64,000 bases of DNA, taken from contig JAWKUK010000026.1 of NCBI GenBank assembly GCA_041398605.1, forward strand, positions 42,465-106,464, given 5' to 3'. Shown one piece after another: positions 56,940-64,000 of this stretch; position 1 is the first letter of the stretch, and each line of letters starts with the position of its first letter. The position numbers and the translations under genes were made by a program. The notes beneath the pieces were generated by a model. It was not told the origin of the DNA, did not search any database, and saw only the letters and a program-made list of their open reading frames with translations. The stretch is from JAWKUK01 sp041398605 (lineage in GTDB: Bacteria > Planctomycetota > UBA1135 > GCA-002686595).

Positions 56940-58307
56940 TCAGAGGGTCTTGAGCGCTTCCGCGGCCAGGGCGGCCGCCGGCGTCGCGCCATAGACGCGC
57001 TGGACGCGCTCCAGGCAGGCCTTCGCGTCGCTCGCTTGTCCGAGGCCACGGTAGGCGAGGCCGAGCCCGAGCTGGGCGCGGGCTTCGCGGTCGGGGCTCG
57101 TGTAGGTCAGAGCCGAGGCCGCAGCCAACACGAGCATCGCTTCGCGGTACTTGGACTGCTGGAGCAGGGACTCGCCGAGGCCGAGGCGCGCCGCGTTGCG
57201 GCCGGCGTTTGTCTTCAAGGCCACGACCTGTGCGCGGAAGGCGGATTCGGCGCGGTCGCCTTTGTTCTCCGCCAGGCTGATGAAGCCTGTATTGAGCGAC
57301 GCGACCTCTGTCAAGGCGTCCAAGTGGGCGAGCGCCGCGGCGTCCATGCCGTCGCGCGAGACCGCGGCCAGCGCGCTCACGAGCTCGTCCGAGAGCGCGC
57401 GCGCTTCGGCCACCTTACCCGCCGCGAGGTAGGCGTTCGTTCCGTCGAGGCCGGCTTGCAGGGTGAGCGTACGCGGATACCCAAGGGTGCCGGCTTGGCC
57501 GGTCTTGAACAGGGCCTCGAGGGTCGCTGCGCCCTTCGCGCCCTCACCCGCGAGGACTTGGGCGCGCCCGAGCAGCGCGCGCGCCACCGGGATGTTCCTG
57601 TCGTCCGCGAACGACGAGATGAAGCGCTCTGCTTCCTCAGCGGCTTCGCGGAAGCGGGTCGGGTCCGTCGCGCCCCATTCCATCAAGGCTTCTGCGGCGC
57701 CGAGGCGCGCGCGGCCCTGGACAACGGGGCGCGCCGATGCGTCTCCCGCGGCTACGCGGAAGCGCGCCACGGAGCTCTCGAAGTCGCCGCGCGCCAGGTA
57801 GCGCCGGGCCTCCGTGAACGCCGGAGGCACGTCGCCGAAGATGACCTCGACGATCTCAGAGGTGTCGTAGCGGCCTTCTTTGTCGTCACGGCGCGTGATG
57901 ACAACGCGCTCGAGTCCGTGCTGCTCGACGCGGCCTTTGATCGTCACGATCTTGCCGCTCCGGGGGTCGATCCGGAAGACCTGGTCGGACTTCGCGGCCT
58001 GTCCGGCGACGACATTCACCGCGACGACTCTCGGCGTCACAGGTGCAGCCGTCGTTGCGGGGGCAGCCGTGGTTGCGGGTGCAGCCGTCGCTGCGGGGGC
58101 AGCCGTCACGGCGCTCGCTGCGACAGCGTTCGTGGCGAGCAGGGTGACCACACCCAGCGCGCCGGCCGCGCGTCGCACGAGGCGAGCTGGGGTCGGTCCC
58201 GCGTAGGGGCGGCGGAGGCTCGATGAGGTGACGCGGTGGGGGGCTTCCACGGTGAACGATTCGGGGCTCAAGGGTCGATGATAGCGGTACGGACGCGCGC
58301 AGGCCAT
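56940..58307 (-). CDS. Secreted tetratricopeptide-type repeat protein
   Basis: Up to 455 residues. A signal-like segment (AAGALGVVTLLATNAVAASA, about 47-66) is followed by an Ala/Thr/Pro repeat linker, a small beta-rich region with FRIDPRSGKIVTIKGRVEQH (about 110-155), then helical TPR-like repeats to the end (EARRYLARGDFESSVARFRV; GLAYRGLGQASDAKACLERV). ATG 58307 is the longest start; GTG 58250 would shorten the leader to a more normal signal peptide. Neither has a clear ribosome binding site. It lies between the large TPR gene and exbB and may be a periplasmic adaptor of the same apparatus. Confidence 0.82.
   Translation of the reverse strand: MACARPYRYHRPLSPESFTVEAPHRVTSSSLRRPYAGPTPARLVRRAAGALGVVTLLATNAVAASAVTAAPAATAAPATTAAPATTAAPVTPRVVAVNVVAGQAAKSDQVFRIDPRSGKIVTIKGRVEQHGLERVVITRRDDKEGRYDTSEIVEVIFGDVPPAFTEARRYLARGDFESSVARFRVAAGDASARPVVQGRARLGAAEALMEWGATDPTRFREAAEEAERFISSFADDRNIPVARALLGRAQVLAGEGAKGAATLEALFKTGQAGTLGYPRTLTLQAGLDGTNAYLAAGKVAEARALSDELVSALAAVSRDGMDAAALAHLDALTEVASLNTGFISLAENKGDRAESAFRAQVVALKTNAGRNAARLGLGESLLQQSKYREAMLVLAAASALTYTSPDREARAQLGLGLAYRGLGQASDAKACLERVQRVYGATPAAALAAEALKTL
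58042..58113 (-). repeat. 18-base tandem repeat encoding an Ala/Pro/Thr linker
   Basis: Four 18-base units (58042-58059, 58060-58077, 58078-58095, 58096-58113), the last degenerate, encode the low-complexity linker after the signal peptide of the TPR protein. Confidence 0.75.
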
Positions 58308-58510
58308 GCGTCAGCTAGAAGAGGACTTCAACGGAGGGCATCGGATCGAGATCAGGCAGCCCGCCCATGCCCATTCGTGGCCCTCTCTTGGCCAGCGGGG
58401 CGGGCGGGGCGGGGCCCCTTTCTCGCTCGATCCCCCTCACGCCCGCCCCGTGGGCGCCTCCACCAGGGAGGAGCCGCGCTCGGGGCAGGGTGGGGGCAGC
58501 GGCATTCACC

Positions 58511-61483
58511 TCAACGGGTCTTGCTCCAGAGCCACTGGTAGCGCGCCCGCAGCGTGCCCTCGCCGAGCCGCGCCTTGAGCTCGGGCGGGGTGTCTTCGTC
58601 CTCGGTGCAGAATTGGTCGACGATCGCGAAGGTCGTGTCGTTGGCCGGTTCGAGGAACGGCTGCGTGCCTTCGATCATGTTCTTCGCGGTGTCCTTGCGG
58701 CGCGGATCCGTGTGACCCCACGAGTAGAAGGCGTACATCTCGGCGAGCTTGTCCTCGTACCACTCGCACGACGTCCAGGATTGGCCGACCTTCTGGATCG
58801 AGGTGAGCTTGTCGGTGATGAACTGGAACTCCTCTTCCGTGCCACCTGCACCGGGGACTTCGCTGACGCCAGCCTTGCCGCCCTCGAGCCAGCCCGTGAC
58901 GGCCATCCCGAAGTACTGCACCGTGCGCTTGGTCGGGGTCCCCGACATGGCGAAGGGGGAGAGGAAGTCCTTGGCGTCGTTGACCTCGCGCAGCTGGAGC
59001 ATGCAGTAGCCGAGGTTCGGGGCGACGGTCTGCTCGATCGACTTGCGGCGCGCCGCGTCGTCGCCGAAGCGCTGGATGACCCTGGCGTAGGCCGCCTTGG
59101 CTTCAGACCAGGATTCGATCCCGAACCAAAGCCCCGCCTCGCCGATCAGCACATCCCACTTCGGCGACGCATTGATGCGGTTGCCCGTGTGGAGCGCTGA
59201 GGCCATCGCACGCTCTGATTCAATGACCGCAGCCCGGTCGGCGCCGTCTGCCACCTGGCGATCGCGCTGGGCCTCATACATCTTGTAGACGGCCATCGCC
59301 GCCGCGCCCGAGTTCTCGTCGTCCGGGAACTCTGCGAGCATCGAGTCGAGCGCTGCTTGCGCCTCCGCGATGTGCCCGAGCTTGGCGTGGCTGTCGACGA
59401 TCCGGTTGAGCGCGATCGCGCACAGCGACGGCTGGTCCGAGTAGCGGTTCGCGAACCCGTCCAGCAACTGGATGACCTTGGCGTAGCCGCTGGTGTCGCC
59501 CTTCTCGGCTTGCTTGTCGGCGATCAGGTGCTGGATGTAGCCCCGATAGAACTCCGCCGTCGCGCTGGCACCCTTGCGGCGCGCGAGCAAGCCAGGGCTC
59601 TCCGTGCGTCGGTTCGGGTCCTCACGCACCTCCTTGAGGTAGGTGTCGAAGCGCTCGATGGCGTCCTTGACCTGACCGTTGCGGAACATGCAGACGGCGA
59701 TGTTGACGTAGGCGACCTCGTAGTCGTCAGCATCTTCTCCGAGCTGCTTGTAGGCCTCGATGGCGTCCGCCCATTTCTTCGCGTCCTGGGCCTTCTTGCC
59801 GCGGTTGAACTGCACGGCCTGGCCTTGGAGCGCCGGACCCTTGGCCGTCACGACGTCCTCCGCCTCGGCGACGAGCGCCTTCATGACAGGGTCGTCCCCA
59901 GCGGCCTTCGCGATCCGCGTGACCATGAACTGGAAGCCCTTGGCGTTCAGCTCGTCGAACTCGGGGTCGCTCCAGTTCACGGCGCCTTCGCGATACGCCA
60001 TCGCCGCCTCGAGCTCGCGCCCTTCGAAGCGAAGGACGTCCCCAAGGAGGTTATAGGTCTTGGCGCCGAAGTCCACCCGCTGGGCAGCTTCGAGCTCGTC
60101 GAGCCGACCGAGCAGGTCTTGGATCGCTTTGCGGGCGCCGACATAGTCCTTGTCACGGGCCTTAGCCGTCGCTGCCTTGAACATCTGATCGGCAGAGATC
60201 GTCACGCCGGGCTTCTCGCTCATCTCAGCGATCAGCTTGCCCGCCGCGGTCTTCTGCGCGTTCGACGGCGCGTCTTGCGCGACCTGGTTCACGATCTGCA
60301 GCGCAAAGTCCGTGGTCGTCATCTGGAGGCGACGTTGGCGGTACTTCGCGGTCATCTCCTCTTCGGTCGCGAACCACTCCGCGGTGCCTGCGCTGACGTC
60401 GCCGCCGATGTACCCGTCGGAGTTCAGCATCACGCGCGCGACCTGGATCAGCGCGTCGTAGCCAAACTGGCTCAGGTCGAAGGCCTCGCTCTGGCGCAGG
60501 TTCCAGAAGAACATCGAGCGCTCCCGGGCCATCGCGTCATCCCCATAGTTGAGATACGCGTTCAGGATCCCGGGCATGGAGAGCTCGACGAACAGGAAGC
60601 GCCGCTGCTTCATCGGCGCGGGCAACTTGCTCCACTCGAGGAGGTCCTCCCGGTCCGAGGCCGCGAAGGGGATGCACTGGTCCGCCACGCTGTCGAAGTA
60701 GGAGGCGGCGGTCTCGAAGTCGCGTCCTCCGGCATAGACTTCACCGAGGGCGGTGTAGGCGCGTAGCGCGAACGGCGTGCCCATGCCTGCCTCGAAGGCG
60801 AGGTTCTCGAGGCCCTTGATCGCGAGGTCGCGGTAGAGCGGGTCGTCTCCGCCCTTGGCAGAGTTGATCGTCGCGTGCATCTGGCCGCGGCTGAGCATCA
60901 GCTCGAAGCGCTGGGCCGACTGCTTCTCGGTGCGGTCCTCCTCGGGGATCGCGCTGATCGACGAGATCAGGCTCTCCGTCCGCTTGACGCCGTTCTCGAG
61001 GACCTCGATGCGCTTGTCGGTCAAGGCCTTGGCTTCTTCCCCGATCGCGTCGTCGAGGGCGATCTCGAGGGACCGCGCGTAGAGCTGCGAGGCCGACACA
61101 AACGCCTCTTCCGCGTCGCCAAGGTTGGCCGCACGCGAGTTCTCGTTGATGTACCCGTCGAGGCACGACAGCGCCTGCTCGAAGAGCTCGTTGCGCTTCG
61201 CAGGGTCGCGCTCGTTCCGCGCGCCGACCGTATAGATCTCGCAGCGGAGGAGGGCGAGGCTCGCTTGTTGGTCGCTCTCGAGCCGACCCGAGCTGACGTC
61301 ACGGATGACGTCCTCGGCCAGGTCCACGAAGGACCACTTCGAAGCGAGGCCGCGCGCGAACGCGAGCTCGGCCTCGATGTTCGCAGTGGACTTCTGCGCG
61401 ACGACGGGCGACATCAAGAGGAGCCCGAGTGCGAGGTACGACGTCGCGAGGGGCGCGCGACGGGGAGAGCGGGGTGCGATCAT
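58511..61483 (-). CDS. Large secreted TPR-repeat protein
   Basis: A 990-residue exported protein. The signal peptide reads APLATSYLALGLLLMSPVVAQ, ending at about residue 30. The remainder is almost wholly helical, with recognisable TPR pairs such as KKWADAIEAYKQLGEDADDY and NIAVCMFRNGQVKDAIERFD near 580-620. No enzyme motif is visible. Long solenoids of this type act as docking platforms. It heads the group TPR-TPR-exbB-exbD-exbD-secretin on the minus strand, with its promoter expected just above 61483. Confidence 0.88.
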   Translation of the reverse strand: MIAPRSPRRAPLATSYLALGLLLMSPVVAQKSTANIEAELAFARGLASKWSFVDLAEDVIRDVSSGRLESDQQASLALLRCEIYTVGARNERDPAKRNELFEQALSCLDGYINENSRAANLGDAEEAFVSASQLYARSLEIALDDAIGEEAKALTDKRIEVLENGVKRTESLISSISAIPEEDRTEKQSAQRFELMLSRGQMHATINSAKGGDDPLYRDLAIKGLENLAFEAGMGTPFALRAYTALGEVYAGGRDFETAASYFDSVADQCIPFAASDREDLLEWSKLPAPMKQRRFLFVELSMPGILNAYLNYGDDAMARERSMFFWNLRQSEAFDLSQFGYDALIQVARVMLNSDGYIGGDVSAGTAEWFATEEEMTAKYRQRRLQMTTTDFALQIVNQVAQDAPSNAQKTAAGKLIAEMSEKPGVTISADQMFKAATAKARDKDYVGARKAIQDLLGRLDELEAAQRVDFGAKTYNLLGDVLRFEGRELEAAMAYREGAVNWSDPEFDELNAKGFQFMVTRIAKAAGDDPVMKALVAEAEDVVTAKGPALQGQAVQFNRGKKAQDAKKWADAIEAYKQLGEDADDYEVAYVNIAVCMFRNGQVKDAIERFDTYLKEVREDPNRRTESPGLLARRKGASATAEFYRGYIQHLIADKQAEKGDTSGYAKVIQLLDGFANRYSDQPSLCAIALNRIVDSHAKLGHIAEAQAALDSMLAEFPDDENSGAAAMAVYKMYEAQRDRQVADGADRAAVIESERAMASALHTGNRINASPKWDVLIGEAGLWFGIESWSEAKAAYARVIQRFGDDAARRKSIEQTVAPNLGYCMLQLREVNDAKDFLSPFAMSGTPTKRTVQYFGMAVTGWLEGGKAGVSEVPGAGGTEEEFQFITDKLTSIQKVGQSWTSCEWYEDKLAEMYAFYSWGHTDPRRKDTAKNMIEGTQPFLEPANDTTFAIVDQFCTEDEDTPPELKARLGEGTLRARYQWLWSKTR

Positions 61484-61987
61484 GTCTTAAGGCCGGCCCA
61501 GGCGAGGAGTGATGCCATGGACGCCGAGCGCGTGGTTTCAGGCGCCGTCGTCCAGCTGGACGTCCGAGTTTCCGGTGAATGAATGCGGGCGGTCGGTCGA
61601 AATGGGGGGACCTCGACGTCGCGCCTGAATGGCACTGCGGCGTTGCGCCCAGCGGGGTGCTGGGCGGTGCTTGCGGCGCAGGGGCTCTGGACCTGTGGCT
61701 CCGAACCCGCCGCTGCTCCTATCCAAGCAGCGACCTTCGGTAACCCCAAGCCCGTCGCATTGCGCCGCGGGCGGCACAGGATACGTGCGTTCGGCGTCCG
61801 TGCGAAGGGCCTCACGCCTCACGATTCGAGGAAAGTCGAGCGCGTGCGAACGCGCGCTGCATCTCGGATCCCCCGGCGCGCCAGGCGCTCGCGCGGCGCT
61901 CGCGGTCCTCTCCGCGCCGACCCGGAGTCAGGACCGCGCGGCCTCGGGTCGTCGCTGCGCCACCGCGCGCGCCAACACCTCCCAGCC

Positions 61988-62122
61988 CGGACCACTCAAA
62001 GCCCGGATCACTCAGCGAACCGGATCACTCAGCGAACCGGATCACTCAGCGAACCGGATCACTCAGCGAACCGGATCACTCAGCGAACCGGATCACTCAG
62101 CGAACCGGATCACTCAGCGAAC
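61988..62122. repeat. Seven perfect 17-base tandem repeats plus one degenerate copy
   Basis: Seven identical units CGGATCACTCAGCGAAC run from 62004 to 62122, preceded by a 16-base degenerate copy at 61988-62003. There are no spacers, so this is a minisatellite and not CRISPR. Read on the minus strand each unit contains GAGTGATCCG, a 10-base core also present in the 35-base duplication at 4421-4490. Confidence 0.95.
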
Positions 62123-62138
62123 GCTGCGGACAGAAACA

Positions 62139-62165
62139 CACACGGCCCCGAGTCGGGGCCGTGTG
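62139..62165 (-). terminator. Hairpin terminator of the upstream secretin gene
   Basis: CACACGGCCCCGA and its exact complement face each other around one base (about 10 paired bases allowing a normal loop). On the minus strand GTGTTTCTG follows, a weak T-tract, 74 bases after the secretin stop. Confidence 0.7.
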
Positions 62166-62238
62166 GGGGAGGCGCCCCCGAGGAGGTGCCTAGCGGAGCC
62201 TCGCCCCCATGGGGCGACCCGCTGCGATCCGTCTCAGA

Positions 62239-64000
62239 TCAATCTTCGATGCCGAGCTCGGCGTCCGTCGGGACGTTCTCCGCCGGGATGACGATCTGCG
62301 CGTTCAAGAGGATCAGCAGCTTCTTGTTCGCGATGAAGTTGCCCTTGCGCTCGAAGAGCGCGGAGAGCACCGGGATCTTGTTCAGGATCGGGATGCCCGA
62401 GCGCTGGTCCTTGTTCGTCGACTCCTTCAAGCCGCCGAGCAGGATCGTGCCGCCGTCGGGGATCGGGATCGACGTGCGGACGCGCTGGATCTCGACCTCG
62501 GGCAGCTGGATGTTGACCGTGTTCTGCGTACCGGTCGACGTCGGCTTCTCTTCGATCGGGCGCTTGAGCTGCGCGATCGTCGGGCGCATCTCGAGGGTGA
62601 TGAAGCGGCGGTCCGCCGACACCACCGGGCGCACGTCGAGGATGACGCCGTCCTGGATGACCGCGATGATCGGGTCCGCGATCGAGGCCGCTTGCGCGAT
62701 CTCGATATCGAAGTCCTGCACGTACGCGACCTGGTTGAGCACCGAGAGGTTGCCGCGCGCAGCGTTGTGCACGACGATCCGGGGCGCGGTCACGATCTCG
62801 ACGCGCTCGCTCTTCGACACGGCGCGCAGGATCAGCTGCAACTGCATGTCGTTGAGGAACGCCCACTGGAACGAGAGGCCGCCCGAGCCGCTGAAGTCGG
62901 CGGTGCCGAGCTGCGTGTCGTACAGGGCCTCCGTGCGGGCACGGAAGTCGCCGTCCTGGCCGTCATCGAAGTACGCGCCCAGGTCGGCGGTCTGACCGAC
63001 GACTTGGCCGAACTCGGATTGGCCGTCACCGAAGTCGTTCAGCGCGACGCCGTTGGCGCCGAGGCCCGGCAGACCGAGGCCGCGGAAGTCGACGCCGATG
63101 TCCTCGAGGAAGTTGTCCTCGACGCGCATGAAGCGCGCTTGGATGTCGACGAGGATGCCCGTCGCTTCGCGCAGGTCGTCGAGGAGGTCGGCGATCTGGC
63201 GCTGCACTTCCGGCGTCTGGACGACCACGAGCGTACCCGTGTCCGTGATGCGGATCGAGTTGGCCGGGTCCGCTTCCCAGGAGGCCGCAGAGATGTTGTT
63301 CCGGATCAGGTCCTCGAGCTGCGTCGTCGTGACGACGTTCGCTTCGCGCTCGGTGACGTCCTCGTCAGAGGGGGCGAGGCCGCCCGACGGAGCGACGTTG
63401 ATGTCGCGGCCCGGGTAGTCGGGGATCGGGTGGATCAGGTCGTGGACCGAATAGGTCGCGCGGACCTGGCCGCCGGTCATCTCAGCCGCCGTGACAAAGA
63501 GGACCATGCCGTCCTCGACCTTCCAACGCAGGTTCTCCTTGGTCTCCGCGATGATCTGGAGCACCTTGAGCACGCTGCGCTCGTTGAGGTCGAGCCGGAT
63601 CGAGGTCTCTTCTTCGTCCAGCTCGTCGCGCACGGCGCTCGAGATGTAGAAGTTGAGGTTCGTCTGCGACTGGAAGTAGGCCGCGATGCTCTCGAGCGGC
63701 GTGCCCTCGTTCTCGTCGCCGAACTTCGGCGTCACGAGCGTGTTGTCGAGGATGCGCAGCACCTCTTCGCGCTTCGGATCGGCCGAGGTTTGGATCTGGA
63801 GCTGCGACAGCGGCTGGCGGTCCTTGACTTCGAGCCAGCGCTCGAGGTCGAAGCGGATCGCCTTCGTCTGCGGCACGTTCATCGTGCCGAGCTCGTCGAA
63901 CGTGCGCTGCCACTGCTCACGGTAGTCGCGGCGCATGTGGGCGGCGGCTTGGTCGTGACGGGCCTCGCGGGCGATCTCCTTGAGCTCGCGCGCGAGCTGG
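62239..64000 (-). CDS. Secretin (GspD/PilQ superfamily), N-terminus cut by window edge
   Basis: The frame is open from the window edge to the stop at 62239, about 586 residues. The first visible part is charged helix (RELKEIAREARHDQ), matching the coiled-coil before the N0 domain in the paralogue at 51349. The N0/STN-like domain (FQSQTNLNFYISSAVRDEL), an N1-like ring domain with TDTGTLVVVQTPEVQRQIAD and the secretin core follow. Core motifs are YFDDGQDGDF, QDFDIEIAQ, GVILDVRPVVS and IPDGGTILLGGL. It ends NAQIVIPAENVPTDAELG. The shared YFDDGQDG insert shows common descent with the other secretin. The start, and any signal, lie beyond 64000. Confidence 0.92.
   Translation of the reverse strand, partial: QLARELKEIAREARHDQAAAHMRRDYREQWQRTFDELGTMNVPQTKAIRFDLERWLEVKDRQPLSQLQIQTSADPKREEVLRILDNTLVTPKFGDENEGTPLESIAAYFQSQTNLNFYISSAVRDELDEEETSIRLDLNERSVLKVLQIIAETKENLRWKVEDGMVLFVTAAEMTGGQVRATYSVHDLIHPIPDYPGRDINVAPSGGLAPSDEDVTEREANVVTTTQLEDLIRNNISAASWEADPANSIRITDTGTLVVVQTPEVQRQIADLLDDLREATGILVDIQARFMRVEDNFLEDIGVDFRGLGLPGLGANGVALNDFGDGQSEFGQVVGQTADLGAYFDDGQDGDFRARTEALYDTQLGTADFSGSGGLSFQWAFLNDMQLQLILRAVSKSERVEIVTAPRIVVHNAARGNLSVLNQVAYVQDFDIEIAQAASIADPIIAVIQDGVILDVRPVVSADRRFITLEMRPTIAQLKRPIEEKPTSTGTQNTVNIQLPEVEIQRVRTSIPIPDGGTILLGGLKESTNKDQRSGIPILNKIPVLSALFERKGNFIANKKLLILLNAQIVIPAENVPTDAELGIED

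Larger units (their letters stand above)
61484..62238. other. 755-base gap between the upstream secretin and the TPR operon
   Basis: The longest gene-free stretch. It holds the 17-base repeat array (61988-62122), the terminator of the upstream secretin (62139-62165) and, next to 61484, the expected promoter of the TPR operon. Plus-strand frames crossing it have shadow-like Arg/Pro composition and read through the repeats; none is credible. Confidence 0.6.

Noticed and set aside
61988..62122. CRISPR array
   Set aside because: The 17-base units are directly adjacent with no spacers, and no cas genes are in the window. It is a minisatellite.
61583..62995. A 470-residue plus-strand protein across the repeat gap
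   Set aside because: It is Arg/Ser-rich, reads through the tandem repeat and then runs antisense to the secretin gene; its composition fits a high-GC shadow frame.

Overview
The window is 64 kb of high-GC bacterial DNA carrying about 45 protein genes. I see no rRNA, tRNA, insertion sequence, integrase or CRISPR array. The long L28 protein (lysine/glycine insert like the chlamydial form), the alternative complex III plus caa3 oxidase, many secreted TPR/HEAT proteins and duplicated secretins point to the Planctomycetota or another PVC-group bacterium. That placement is inference, since no 16S gene is present.

Layout. (1) 1-8.6 kb: a cut-off HEAT-repeat protein, mnmG (tRNA modification), a DUF3299 lipoprotein, a secreted M28 peptidase, rpmB and a lipoprotein isoaspartyl peptidase. 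(2) 8.6-13.9 kb, minus strand: a metal/membrane quality-control operon. It runs from a His-rich ZIP transporter to a fusion of an SO_0444-type Cu/Zn efflux permease with an HflK-like SPFH domain, then free-standing HflC-like and HflK-like proteins. (3) 14-15.4 kb: a METTL21-like methyltransferase and a TIGR02117 protein. (4) 15.6-21.9 kb, minus strand: a complete oligopeptide ABC importer. (5) 22.2-23.4 kb: folE followed by a BLUF photoreceptor with all key residues. (6) 23.6-33.6 kb, plus strand: a second peptide ABC importer. Its two tandem solute-binding-protein genes are each broken by one-base losses in G or C runs, while both permeases and both ATPases are intact.

(7) 33.6-50.5 kb: a RegB/RegA redox two-component system, translationally coupled to the peptide importer, then the respiratory locus. 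That locus is alternative complex III (ActA, B, C, a fused ActD-ActE, F), a small unknown membrane protein, SCO, and an A2-type caa3 oxidase (CoxB with fused heme c, CoxA, CoxC, subunit IV), plus a second CoxIII-like protein. ACIII would oxidise quinol and pass electrons through the fused c hemes to the oxidase. RegBA sits where it could tune this to redox state. Many of these subunits carry histidine-rich tails.

(8) 50.5-64 kb, minus strand: a HAD phosphatase, then an envelope cluster. In order of transcription this is a secretin (cut at the window edge), a 990-residue and a 455-residue secreted TPR protein, ExbB, two ExbD proteins and a second, lipoprotein secretin with an N-terminal TPR/coiled-coil region. 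No type II secretion or type IV pilus ATPase or pseudopilin is visible, so a secretin apparatus energised by ExbBD is a candidate new system. Gaps in this last region are rich in short tandem repeats and hairpins.
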